In this document: positions 33,800 to 41,994 of the stretch, one piece after another
Layout: each line of letters starts with the position of its first letter
Position numbering within the stretch: the stretch's first letter is position 1
The notes under the pieces: generated by a model
Database searches by the model: none
Told to the model about the DNA's origin: nothing
The model's input: the letters and a program-made list of their open reading frames with translations, nothing else
From: an uncultured Lactobacillus sp.
GTDB taxonomy: Bacteria > Bacillota > Bacilli > Lactobacillales > Lactobacillaceae
Assembly: GCA_937916845.1 (NCBI GenBank)
Contig: CALFSK010000069.1
Location: forward strand, 80,067-144,066
Length of the DNA stretch: 64,000 nucleotides
Direction of reading: 5' to 3'
Translations under genes and position numbers: made by a program

Positions 33800-33932
33800 A
33801 TTCTTTCCCTCCAATTAATTACGTTTTGTGATAGCTCTATTTTAGCATAACCGGAACCATGAATTCGATTGCATTTGCGTAGTGATTGACGTAGCATGAC
33901 AGTAAGATTATGAAACGATGGAGGAACCAATC

Positions 33933-34847
33933 ATGAATCAACCACGCGTGATTTTAATCACGGGAGCGTCCTCGGGAATCGGTAAAGCCACGGCCTTGAA
34001 ATTACAGGCCCAGGGAAATATCGTTTACGGGGCAGCGCGCCGAATCGAAAAAATGACCGACCTAGCCGCGGCCGGCGTACACGTGCTAAAAATTGATGTT
34101 ACTGATGAAGCGACCTTAGTAGCTGCGGTAAAAACGATTCAAGTGGAACAGGGACGCCTGGACGTGTTAATCAATAATGCGGGTTACGGCTCGTACGGCG
34201 CGCTTGAAGACGTACCGTTGTCTGAAGGCGAATACCAGTTTAAGGTCAACGTCTTTGGTGTCATGCGGTTGACGCAACTTGTTTTGCCAATGATGCGGGC
34301 GCAACATCGTGGTCGGATTATCAACACATCATCGATTGGTGGCAAAATCTATCAACCGCTAAGCGCCTGGTATATGGGGACTAAGCACGCCATCGAAGGA
34401 ATGAGTGACTCCTTGCGGATGGAAGTCGCCCCGTTTGGGATTGATGTTATTTTAATTGAACCCGGTGGCATCAAGACCGAGTGGGCTGGGATTGCGGAAA
34501 AGAAACTCTTAGAAGTTTCTGGAGACACGGCATACGGTCAACAAGCGGTTAAAGTTGGGGCAATGTTGTCGTTATTTGACCAGTTCGCATCCAATCCCGG
34601 CGTCATTGCTAAATTAATGGCGCGCGCCGTTAACGACGTGAAGCCTAAGACGCGTTACCACGCGGGGATGGCTTCTGGCTTATCGCTAACCGCACGGAAA
34701 TGGTTGACTGACCGTCAGTTCGACCGGGCCATGAACCAGTCGGTTAATGGCGCGGCAAAACTAGCCAAAATTATTGGTCGTTCGGATCGGCGGGTCGGTA
34801 GCCGGCATTATCGTCACCATACTAAGGGAACCCCTGAACAAGAGTAG
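33933..34847 (+). CDS. Classical short-chain dehydrogenase/reductase
   Basis: A 304-residue NAD(P)-dependent oxidoreductase. TGASSGIG (10-17) is the cofactor loop, NNAG is at 81-84, the catalytic Ser at ~133-134, Tyr147 and Lys151 in YMGTK. ARR at ~35-37 after strand 2 favours NADP. The C-terminal ~50 residues are unusually basic (RSDRRVGSRHYRHHTKG). ATG 33933 follows GGAGGAACCAATC. Substrate unknown. Immediately downstream is the compound B-C repeat. Confidence 0.9.
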   Translation: MNQPRVILITGASSGIGKATALKLQAQGNIVYGAARRIEKMTDLAAAGVHVLKIDVTDEATLVAAVKTIQVEQGRLDVLINNAGYGSYGALEDVPLSEGEYQFKVNVFGVMRLTQLVLPMMRAQHRGRIINTSSIGGKIYQPLSAWYMGTKHAIEGMSDSLRMEVAPFGIDVILIEPGGIKTEWAGIAEKKLLEVSGDTAYGQQAVKVGAMLSLFDQFASNPGVIAKLMARAVNDVKPKTRYHAGMASGLSLTARKWLTDRQFDRAMNQSVNGAAKLAKIIGRSDRRVGSRHYRHHTKGTPEQE

Positions 34848-34941
34848 TCGTGACTGGGTCAATTGAAAGTTAAATTTAATGATTAAGTACTGGTGTATCA
34901 GTATCTAAACCAATAAAAATTAGCTACTTGTAAACTATTCC

Positions 34942-35112
34942 GGCTGTCACTGATGACATACGGTCGTGGGACCGGCGCTAGCCTGGGGAGCGGTCTAGCC
35001 CCTCGCCTGGAACAGTTGTAAAGGTCGCAATTGTCCCGAACCGTCCGTGGCCTAAGACCGGAAATTCACCGGTCAAAAGCCACCTTCACGACCGATATCA
35101 TCAGTGACAACC
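34942..35112 (+). repeat. Structured repeat family B, copy 2
   Basis: The outer stem GTCACTGATGA.../TCATCAGTGAC plus CGGTCGTG/CACGACCG is conserved with copies 3 and 4. Inner stems GCTAG/CTAGC, GGAACAGTTG/CAATTGTCC and GTGGC..GACCGG/CCGGTC..GCCAC differ in sequence from copy 1 but keep pairing. Conserved loop CCTGGGGAGCGGT. Confidence 0.8.
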
Positions 35113-35159
35113 TCCGATTATCCCAATCAAAATAGTAAATCTGTTTTTAGCGCAGTCGG

Positions 35160-35309
35160 GTAGCCTTGGTGTGCTGTGTGGCAAGATTGGCAGATTTTTC
35201 TTATCTGCCAATCTTGCAGGGCGATTCAAAGACGTGGGTTATCGGCTTTGAATTGAGGGAGCAGACCGTACTTTGGCTGGGACCGTCCCTCATAGCACAC
35301 CGGGGCTAC
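35160..35309 (-). repeat. Structured repeat family C, copy 1
   Basis: Ends GTAGCC/GGCTAC and GGTGTGCT/AGCACACC form the outer stem. Inside, GCAAGATTGGCAGAT pairs perfectly with its complement (15 bp) and GATTCAAAG pairs with CTTTGAATT. On the minus strand it shares the blocks GGGACGGTCCCAGCCAAAGT and CGGTCTG with the copy at 47016. Confidence 0.8.
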
Positions 35310-35420
35310 CCGACGGAGCAGATAATTTAGGAATAACTATCACTACTGTTACAGTGTTAATCGCAGTTTTAGACTTTTCAGCCTTTAGTTAGTTAATATT
35401 ACTTAAATCGTACAACGATC

Positions 35421-35449
35421 GCGTCGGGAATTTTTCCTGACGCTTTTTT
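35421..35449 (+). terminator. Terminator
   Basis: GCGTCGGGAA pairs with TTCCTGACGC followed by TTTTTT. Confidence 0.75.
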
Positions 35450-35464
35450 AGTTTATGAATGGCC

Positions 35465-35914
35465 TCATAATGTAGCCAAAGTTTTCTGAAGCGCCGTCGT
35501 TGCTAAGGCTGTGTTCTTAGAGTGGTGGGCCGAATGTTCTGTAAGCGTCAAGTCTGGAAAACGGTCAGTTAAAGCAATCAAAGTCTCCCACAATTGTTGG
35601 TTTGCAATCGTGTGATCATCGATTTTCCAACCATTTTGCCGCCATACCACGTAAGTTTGCTGACTAAACGCGGTTAAAACGTCTCCGGCTGGTAGACTCA
35701 CAATAATGGGGAGGTCGTGTCGTTTTAAGGCTTTGAGACTGCTAGTAAGTGCGGTTAGTAGAATGGCGTTACTGGTGAGCGTGTACTGGCCCGCTGTGAG
35801 TACTTTTTGTTGGTCACGATAAGTTAAGACGGCGGCCCAAGCTGCGGCTGGGACGCCTTTCGTTGGTGACTTGGTGACGACTTCGGTCACGAGGTAGATT
35901 TGAATCGTTGACAT
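35465..35914 (-). CDS. RNase HI-like protein without catalytic acids
   Basis: A 149-residue protein that can be laid along the whole of E. coli RNase HI (compared from memory). AAAWAAVLTYRDQQKVLTAG matches the beta2-beta3 hairpin, TSNAILLTALTSSLKALK helix A, VVWRQNGWKIDDHTIANQQLWETL the handle region and ALATTAL the last helix. All four catalytic carboxylates are replaced: D10 by Val9/Thr10, E48 by Leu52, D70 by Pro75 and D134 by Ala138. It cannot be an active RNase H by the known mechanism. It may bind RNA:DNA hybrids or another partner. Monocistronic and full length, so not obviously decaying. Confidence 0.75.
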   Translation of the reverse strand: MSTIQIYLVTEVVTKSPTKGVPAAAWAAVLTYRDQQKVLTAGQYTLTSNAILLTALTSSLKALKRHDLPIIVSLPAGDVLTAFSQQTYVVWRQNGWKIDDHTIANQQLWETLIALTDRFPDLTLTEHSAHHSKNTALATTALQKTLATL

Positions 35915-35981
35915 AGAATCACCTTTCCAAGAAATTTAGTAGACACTTTTAAATTACGGGATGTGGGTGGTAAATCATTTT

Positions 35982-36010
35982 TTGACAGATGAAAAATAAA
36001 GGTTTATCAT
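35982..36010 (+). promoter_or_regulatory. Promoter of the osmoprotectant operon
   Basis: TTGACA (35982-35987) - 17 bp - TATCAT (36005-36010), close to the sigma-A consensus. It drives a leader with a small upstream frame. Confidence 0.75.
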
Positions 36011-36047
36011 CAAAGATGAAACTTTTATAGTTACAGGAGAAGTGAGA

Positions 36048-36089
36048 ATGCAAATTACTGGGCTTTTTAAGTTGGTATGCTACGATTAA
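36048..36089 (+). CDS. 13-residue upstream reading frame (possible leader peptide)
   Basis: ATG 36048 lies 7 nt after AGGAGA and encodes MQITGLFKLVCYD before TAA at 36087. The main transporter start follows 29 bp later. The ribosome-binding site is better than that of the transporter gene (TTGGGGGC). It may couple translation or be a chance frame. Confidence 0.4.
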   Translation: MQITGLFKLVCYD

Positions 36090-36118
36090 GAAAATCAAGG
36101 GAAATATTGGGGGCAACC

Positions 36119-37645
36119 ATGCACACTTTAATTCAAACGTTTATGGAACGCCGTGGTGACCTATTAACTGCGTTGTGGCAGCATTTAGGGATATCAATTG
36201 CGGCACTAGTTATCGCAATGGTGATCGCGATTCCGTTAGCTATTTGGGCCTGTCGGCGACCAAAATGGGCGGAAGGGCTACTACAATTGACAAGTGTTTT
36301 ACAAACGATTCCGTCGTTGGCACTTTTAGGTTTGCTCATTCCACTCGTTGGGATTGGGACGGTGCCAGCGGTAATTGCGCTAGTGATCTACGCGCTGTTA
36401 CCAATTTTTCAAAATACGTATTTAGGAATTTCAGAAATCGACGCCTCCATTGAAGAGGCGGCCGATGCTTTTGGGATGTCGCGGATGCGAAAACTATTTA
36501 AAGTTGAACTGCCCATTGCGATGCCCCAAATCATTTCTGGTATCCGGACGGCGCTCGTGCTGATTATTGGGACGGCTACGTTAGCCGCGTTAATTGGTGC
36601 TGGTGGCCTGGGGACCTTTATCATGCTCGGAATTGATCGTAACGACACGTCGTTATTGTTAATTGGGGCCGTTTCGTCCGCGCTTTTGGCCATTTTATTG
36701 AGTGCCTTAGTACGTTGGTTCCAGACGGCTAGTCCCCGGCGTGCACTCACGGTTTTTGGTGTGATTTTAGTATTGCTCGGCGGTGGTGGGGCGTACAGTG
36801 CCTATGCCAACCGGGTTGAAACGATCACGATTGCGGGTAAGCTCGGTTCCGAACCTGAAATCTTAATTAATATGTATAAAGAACTAATTGAAGCCAAGAA
36901 CCCGCGCGTTAAAGTAACGCTAAAACCTAACTTCGGGAAGACGACGTTCCTATTCAGTGCGTTGCAGCACGACCAAATTCAGATTTACCCTGAATTTACC
37001 GGGTCAGTGCTTGAAACCTTAGTAAAAGGGACGAATCCTAAGGGCATGACGGCGGCTCAAACTTATAAATTGGCAAAGCAACGCCTGAGCAAACAAGATC
37101 AGATGACGCTGCTTGAACCGATGAAATATAACAATACGTACGCGTTAGCGGTCACTAAGAAGTTCAAACAGAAGCATAAATTGACTAACATTAGTGATTT
37201 GAACCAGGTTGAATCAATTTTGAAACCAGGGATGACGCTGGAATTTATCGACCGTAACGATGGTTTGAAGGGGCTCAAAAAGACGTATAACCTTGATGTG
37301 ACCGCGAAGTCCATGGAACCAGCATTACGTTATGAAGCCATCAACAAGGGCCGGATTAACTTAGTTGATGCTTATTCAACCGATAGTGAGCTGCGGCAGT
37401 ATAATTTGGCGATTTTAAAGGATAACCAGCACTTCTTCCCGACGTATCAAGGTGCGCCGTTGATGAAGACTAGCTTTGCCAACAAGCACCCACAAGTTGT
37501 CAAAGCGCTGAATAAGTTATCCGGTCAGATTTCTGAAACTGATATGCAGGAAATGAACTACGAAGTTAACGTTAAAAACGAGTCGGCGTCTACGGTAGCG
37601 CATCACTACTTAGTCAAACACGGCTTATTAAAGGGGGCAAACTAG
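36119..37645 (+). CDS. choS: Glycine betaine/choline/carnitine ABC transporter, fused permease and substrate-binding protein
   Basis: A 508-residue fusion. Residues ~1-215 form a six-TM permease with the EAA loop EEAADAFGMSRMRKLFKVELP. Residues ~235-508 form an OpuC/ProX-type binding domain (ITIAGKLGSEPEILINMYKELIE...) joined through a TM segment, so the binding domain is tethered outside the cell. It imports quaternary ammonium osmoprotectants. ATG 36119 follows TTGGGGGC; an upstream in-frame start (36077) lacks a ribosome-binding site and adds a basic leader. Next gene is the ATPase, directly abutting. The symbol follows L. plantarum usage from memory. Confidence 0.93.
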   Translation: MHTLIQTFMERRGDLLTALWQHLGISIAALVIAMVIAIPLAIWACRRPKWAEGLLQLTSVLQTIPSLALLGLLIPLVGIGTVPAVIALVIYALLPIFQNTYLGISEIDASIEEAADAFGMSRMRKLFKVELPIAMPQIISGIRTALVLIIGTATLAALIGAGGLGTFIMLGIDRNDTSLLLIGAVSSALLAILLSALVRWFQTASPRRALTVFGVILVLLGGGGAYSAYANRVETITIAGKLGSEPEILINMYKELIEAKNPRVKVTLKPNFGKTTFLFSALQHDQIQIYPEFTGSVLETLVKGTNPKGMTAAQTYKLAKQRLSKQDQMTLLEPMKYNNTYALAVTKKFKQKHKLTNISDLNQVESILKPGMTLEFIDRNDGLKGLKKTYNLDVTAKSMEPALRYEAINKGRINLVDAYSTDSELRQYNLAILKDNQHFFPTYQGAPLMKTSFANKHPQVVKALNKLSGQISETDMQEMNYEVNVKNESASTVAHHYLVKHGLLKGAN

Positions 37646-38617
37646 ATGACCACGGCAATTGAATTTCAACATGTGCAAAAGGATTTTCATGGTCAGACGG
37701 TGATTCCCGACTTGAACTTATCGGTCTCACAAGGCGAACTCTTCGTGTTAGTCGGCACTTCTGGTAGTGGTAAGACGACGTCGTTAAAGATGATTAATCG
37801 CTTGGAACCACTGACTAAGGGGACCATTTTAGTGGATGGCGTGGATACGACCACGGTGCCAGTCCGCGATTTACGGTGGCAAATGGGTTACGTGCTCCAA
37901 CAAATCGCGCTTTTTCCAAACATGACGGTGGCCCAAAACATTGCGGTGATTCCTGAAATGAAGGGTACCCCTAAAAAAGAAATTAACCAGACAATCGATG
38001 ACTTACTGACTGAAGTTGGCCTTGAGCCACAGGAATACCGGGATCGACTGCCAAATGAGTTATCGGGTGGTGAACAACAACGGATTGGAATCTTGCGGGC
38101 AATTGCCGCAAACCCGAAGACGGTGCTCATGGACGAACCGTTCAGTGCACTGGACCCGTTGTCGCGCCAACAGCTCCAGGAGCTAGTTTTACGACTCCAT
38201 GCTCGGTACCATAATACGATTGTTTTTGTCACTCATGATATGAATGAAGCGTTAAAGCTCGGTGACCGGATTGGCATTATGCGGCACGGTCAGCTGTTAC
38301 AAGTCGATACGCCAAGTGAACTGGCACAACATCCAGTCAATGACTTCGTACGGGAGTTCTTTGGCGCTAGTCGGGCTAAAAATGTCTACGATGTTTACGT
38401 TGGTCGCGTCGGTCTGGTCCAAGGTTATTTAGCAAGTCAGCCGGACGTTCCCGCCGAACGAGTCCAACGTTTAGACGGACAGGCCACGTTACGCGCAGCG
38501 TTTGAAGCGCTCAGCGACCATGATTACGTAGCGGTGACGGAGGATGACCAAGTCTTAGGTTACCTCGACCGGCAGACTGTCATGGCCTACCTAAGTGCTT
38601 ATGAGGAAGTTAATTGA
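37646..38617 (+). CDS. choQ: Glycine betaine/choline/carnitine ABC transporter ATP-binding protein
   Basis: A 323-residue ATPase. Walker A GTSGSGKT (37-44), signature LSGGEQQR (~138), Walker B TVLMDEPFSALDP and the H-loop VTHDMNEA are all intact. The C-terminal ~70 residues after the ATPase core include a single short CBS-like module (DHDYVAVTEDDQVLGYLDRQTVM), which in OpuA-type ATPases senses ionic strength. Its start directly follows the permease stop, so the two are coupled. Confidence 0.94.
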   Translation: MTTAIEFQHVQKDFHGQTVIPDLNLSVSQGELFVLVGTSGSGKTTSLKMINRLEPLTKGTILVDGVDTTTVPVRDLRWQMGYVLQQIALFPNMTVAQNIAVIPEMKGTPKKEINQTIDDLLTEVGLEPQEYRDRLPNELSGGEQQRIGILRAIAANPKTVLMDEPFSALDPLSRQQLQELVLRLHARYHNTIVFVTHDMNEALKLGDRIGIMRHGQLLQVDTPSELAQHPVNDFVREFFGASRAKNVYDVYVGRVGLVQGYLASQPDVPAERVQRLDGQATLRAAFEALSDHDYVAVTEDDQVLGYLDRQTVMAYLSAYEEVN

Positions 38618-38632
38618 TAAGGAGGACGTGCA

Positions 38633-39967
38633 ATGTCTACACAGTATGATGTTGTTGTCATTGGTGGTGGCCCCGCTGGTACGGCGGTTGCCAGTGGTTT
38701 AAAGGCCAAGGGTAAAAACGTACTGATTGTCGAAAGTGATTTATGGGGTGGCACCTGTCCCAACCGCGGGTGTGATCCTAAGAAGATTTTATTGAGCGCC
38801 GTCGAAGCAAAGGTGGCCGCTCAAAATTTGCAACACGCCGGGTTGACCGGTGTGCCGGATGTGGACTGGCCAGCCTTAATGGCACATAAGCGTGGCTATA
38901 CCGATAAAATCAATGACGGTACTTTGGCCGGCTTAAAGGGTCAGGCCATCGACACGTTGCATGGCGAAGCCTTCTTTCAAGCTGATGGGCAGTTGACGGT
39001 GGACGGGACCGTGATTGCGACGAACGACGTCGTAATTGCAACCGGTCAGCGTCCTGCCATCTTACCGGTTACAGGTCACGAGTATTTTAAAACGAGTACC
39101 GACTTTTTAGACTTAGACACGATGCCTAAGCGGGTCACCTTTGTCGGCGGGGGCTACGTTGGATTTGAATTGGCAACGATTGCGAACGCTGCGGGTGCCG
39201 ATGTTCATCTGATTCATCATAATGACCGGCTCCTCAAGGAATTTGATCAAACTATGGTACAAGCCCTGATGGCAAACTTGACTGACGCGGGTGTTCAATT
39301 TGACCTCAATCAGGATTTACAATCAATTACGCAGGAAGCGGACGGCTTGCATCTAAAGACCGCGACGGGATTTGAACTAGTCACGGACCTAGTCATCTGT
39401 TCGGCGGGCCGAGTCCCTAACGATGATCATTTAGGCTTAGCCCACGTAGGCGTTCAGTTTGGCCGTCACGGGATTGCCGTCAATGACCACCTCCAGACAG
39501 CCAATCCCCACATTTATGCGGTTGGGGATGTTAGTGACACGCCGATACCAAAATTAACGCCCGTTGCTGGGTTTGAAGCGCGTTACGTGGTGGGTCAATT
39601 GACTCAACCCGGTGCCCCAATTGATTATCCAGTTATCCCGACGCAAGTTTACGCGGCGCCTAAGTTATCTCAAGTAGGGTTAAGTGCGGCGGAAGCAGCG
39701 GCACAACCGGACCGTTATGTCGTTAACGACCTCGATATGACGAAGTGGTTCACGTATTATCGGTTTAACACTAAGCAGGCCTTAGCTAAAGTGGTCGTGG
39801 ATCAGACAACCGGGCAAGTTGTCGGGGCTACCGTGTTAAGTGACCTTGCGGATGAGATGATCAACTATTTGACGTTGCTGATTGAGCAGCGTTTAACGAC
39901 TGCTGATTTACAACGCTTGGTCTTGGCTTACCCAACCCCGGCTAGTGATTTACAGTATTTATATTAA
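38633..39967 (+). CDS. FAD-dependent disulfide oxidoreductase (glutathione reductase-like)
   Basis: A 444-residue flavoprotein. The FAD motif GGGPAGTAVASG (11-22) and the redox-active pair C42/C47 in GGTCPNRGCDPKK are present. The NAD(P) loop GGGYVGFELATIA is near 180, and the second FAD motif is HIYAVGDVSDTP. The C-terminal dimer motif that normally reads HPT..E is replaced by AYPTPASD (Tyr433), so the His-Glu proton relay of glutathione reductase is missing. It may reduce another disulfide. It lies 15 bp after the ABC operon, suggesting co-expression under osmotic or oxidative stress. Confidence 0.88.
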   Translation: MSTQYDVVVIGGGPAGTAVASGLKAKGKNVLIVESDLWGGTCPNRGCDPKKILLSAVEAKVAAQNLQHAGLTGVPDVDWPALMAHKRGYTDKINDGTLAGLKGQAIDTLHGEAFFQADGQLTVDGTVIATNDVVIATGQRPAILPVTGHEYFKTSTDFLDLDTMPKRVTFVGGGYVGFELATIANAAGADVHLIHHNDRLLKEFDQTMVQALMANLTDAGVQFDLNQDLQSITQEADGLHLKTATGFELVTDLVICSAGRVPNDDHLGLAHVGVQFGRHGIAVNDHLQTANPHIYAVGDVSDTPIPKLTPVAGFEARYVVGQLTQPGAPIDYPVIPTQVYAAPKLSQVGLSAAEAAAQPDRYVVNDLDMTKWFTYYRFNTKQALAKVVVDQTTGQVVGATVLSDLADEMINYLTLLIEQRLTTADLQRLVLAYPTPASDLQYLY

Positions 39968-39987
39968 CGAATAACCTGATTTGCGAT

Positions 39988-40031
39988 AAAAAATACCTCT
40001 TCAGAAGATTAACTTTTGAAGGGGTATTTTT
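39988..40031 (+). terminator. Bidirectional terminator
   Basis: AAAAATACC-CTTC pairs with GAAG-GGTATTTTT. Confidence 0.85.
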
Positions 40032-40053
40032 AGTTAAGATTAAAGCCTATCAA

Positions 40054-41127
40054 TCAACGAGCCTTTTTAGGCTGCAATAAAGTTAAGCCAGCCAGTAACG
40101 CTAGCGTGACGGTAATCCACAATAACACGTTATCCGTCAGGGCTTGGGGTCCAATTTTACCTAATTGGTTCCAAACTAACGGGGCGAAAAAGGCGCTAAT
40201 GATGGTGGCAATCGTTAAGGTGCTACTGAGCAGGTTGATCTGTGCTGGGTCTAACCCGTTGTTACTCGTAAAGACCAGGTAGGGCCCGGTATACGAGTAA
40301 ATAAAGTTAAAACCAATGGCGGCGATGATGGCGACGGTCGCGTTGGACGTCGCCCACAGCAGTAGGACGGCCAACGCCGCCCCGGCATAGCCTAAGGTCA
40401 AAGTGAAACGGTGTAGCCGTTTGTGAAGGGCCCCAAAACTGAGACCCGCCAGCAGGCCGCCGACATTCATCGCGGCTAGTGTGAGGTTTAGGACTTGTGC
40501 ATTACCAAAGTGTCGAAGTTCAAAGTAGCTCGGTAATTTTAGTTGAACACCCCAAATCAGTAAATAAGTGAGGAAGGTCAACGCAACGAGGAACCACTGG
40601 CGCCGTGGCAAGGTGGCCGTCTTAGTCACCGTCGTCACGACCGATGCTTGTGCGGGTTCGGGGACGTAGCGTGCCACGAGCAGGGCGATGATAGCGAGTA
40701 GCCCGTACAACCAAAAAACGGCGTGCCAACTGAGGGTGATAAGTAGACCAGCTAAACTGAGCAACACTGCGTTGCCTAAGGCTGACAACCCCGTCTGGTA
40801 GCCGAGTAAACGGGCGCGCAAGTCACCTTGATAGCTGTGCGCAATTAAACTAATGGCGTGGGGCGAAAACAGGCCGATCCCAACGCCAAGCAAAATTCGG
40901 CTAATCATAATCAACGCGAAGCGGCTTGTGAATGCGGGAATGATTCCCACGACGGAACTAATGAGTAAACCGCTGATAACGGTCTTACGAATGCCCCACC
41001 GTTTGACGAGCCACGGGTTAAGCAAGAGGGTGATCAGCGCACTCAGGTTCGCAATCGTGACTAGCCATTCGATAACGGTGGACAGGCTCAGAATACTGAC
41101 CGTCGTTTTTAAATTAGGTTGCGCCAT
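40054..41127 (-). CDS. MFS transporter lacking the first TM helix
   Basis: A 357-residue major facilitator. It begins in what is normally TM2: the loop 2-3 motif (NPWLVKRWGIRKTV) already occurs at about residues 37-50. Counting on gives 11 TM segments instead of 12. The frame cannot extend upstream because a TGA lies three codons before the ATG, and the HAD gene stop is 2 bp away. No Shine-Dalgarno sequence precedes the start (CTCCT is in that place), so translation may rely on coupling to the HAD gene. It could be a truncated, possibly non-functional drug/metabolite exporter. Confidence 0.75.
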   Translation of the reverse strand: MAQPNLKTTVSILSLSTVIEWLVTIANLSALITLLLNPWLVKRWGIRKTVISGLLISSVVGIIPAFTSRFALIMISRILLGVGIGLFSPHAISLIAHSYQGDLRARLLGYQTGLSALGNAVLLSLAGLLITLSWHAVFWLYGLLAIIALLVARYVPEPAQASVVTTVTKTATLPRRQWFLVALTFLTYLLIWGVQLKLPSYFELRHFGNAQVLNLTLAAMNVGGLLAGLSFGALHKRLHRFTLTLGYAGAALAVLLLWATSNATVAIIAAIGFNFIYSYTGPYLVFTSNNGLDPAQINLLSSTLTIATIISAFFAPLVWNQLGKIGPQALTDNVLLWITVTLALLAGLTLLQPKKAR

Positions 41128-41129
41128 CG

Positions 41130-41924
41130 CTAGTCATCACTTAGGAGTTGGGCGATGGTCGTTAAAACGCCCTGGGCTTGATTGGTGCCCGTCGTCTGGT
41201 CAGCCACGGCCGTAACAGCGGGTTGAGCGTTTGCCATTGCGACCCCCAGGCCAACTTCACGGAGCATTTCCAGGTCGTTACCCCCGTCACCGAAAGCGAC
41301 CATGTCCGCTAATTCAACCCCGAGGATTTGCCCGAGTTCTTTTAACCCAGCTGCCTTGTTCATTCCGGGTTGAATGATATCGATGTCGCCGTGACCACTA
41401 CTAGTTGGCTCACCTAAGCCGACTAGTGCGGTCCGCAGTTGTGCGACAATGGCGTCGGTCTTTTCTGGGGGACAACTGATGGCGAACTTTAAGATGTCGT
41501 CATCGATGGCTTGGTAATTGTCAATCACGGCCAAGTGGTAGTAATAATGACGCATGTTTTCAACGTGCTGTGGGTCGGTCGTGTTCAGGGTGTAAGCACT
41601 CTTGGCGCCACAGACGAGTAATTTGAGTTCAGGAATCGCTTGGATCTTTTCTAAAATCATCGTCACCGCTGTCGGTGCAAAAGCGTGTTGGGCGAAAACG
41701 TGTTGTTGGTCACGAATGTAGGCGCCGTTTTCAGCGACGTAGATCAGTTCGGGATAGTCCTTAAAAAAGGACTTGAGTTGGTAATACTGGTTACCGCTGG
41801 CAACTACGAAGCGAATGCCGCGCAATTGGAGTTGTTGGTAAAGTAATGCGAACTTTGCTTCGTCGTAAGTCATGTCGTCTTTTAAGAAGGTGCCGTCCAT
41901 ATCAGTTGCCATTAATTTAATCAT
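41130..41924 (-). CDS. Cof-type HAD-IIB phosphatase
   Basis: A 264-residue sugar-phosphatase-like HAD enzyme. The nucleophile motif is DMDGTFL (Asp8, Asp10), motif II is VASGNQY and motifs III/IV are KAAGLKEL and FGDGGNDLEML. The type IIB cap lies between. Met at 41924 follows AAGGGGACCAACAAC; 30 residues upstream in frame are rejected. It is the first gene of a short minus-strand pair with the MFS gene. Natural substrate unknown. Confidence 0.9.
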   Translation of the reverse strand: MIKLMATDMDGTFLKDDMTYDEAKFALLYQQLQLRGIRFVVASGNQYYQLKSFFKDYPELIYVAENGAYIRDQQHVFAQHAFAPTAVTMILEKIQAIPELKLLVCGAKSAYTLNTTDPQHVENMRHYYYHLAVIDNYQAIDDDILKFAISCPPEKTDAIVAQLRTALVGLGEPTSSGHGDIDIIQPGMNKAAGLKELGQILGVELADMVAFGDGGNDLEMLREVGLGVAMANAQPAVTAVADQTTGTNQAQGVLTTIAQLLSDD

Positions 41925-41994
41925 GTTGTTGGTCCCCTTTGCTTTAGTTGATGGCCGTAGTTTACCATGCGAAAAAAGGGGGTAGCGGACATTT

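Larger units (their letters stand above)
34918..35329. mobile_element. Compound B-C element, locus 1 (MITE-like)
   Basis: Contains repeat B (34942-35112), a ~47-bp spacer and repeat C in the opposite motif orientation (35160-35309). The right end (CGACGGAGCAGATAATTT, 35311-35328) resembles the terminal repeats of the inverted copy at 47003-47447. The left end keeps AATTAGCTACT. No open frame or transposase is present. Mobility is inferred from the shared ends. Confidence 0.45.

Noticed and set aside
34918-35329. Possible CRISPR array or IS remnant
   Set aside because: There are no regularly spaced direct repeats and no coding sequence; the structure is two distinct multi-stem modules.
35465-35914. 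Active ribonuclease HI
   Set aside because: Fold signatures fit, but none of the four catalytic acidic residues is present.
36077-36118. Longer N-terminus for choS
   Set aside because: No ribosome-binding site, a basic non-membrane leader, and a clear start with GGGGGC at 36119.
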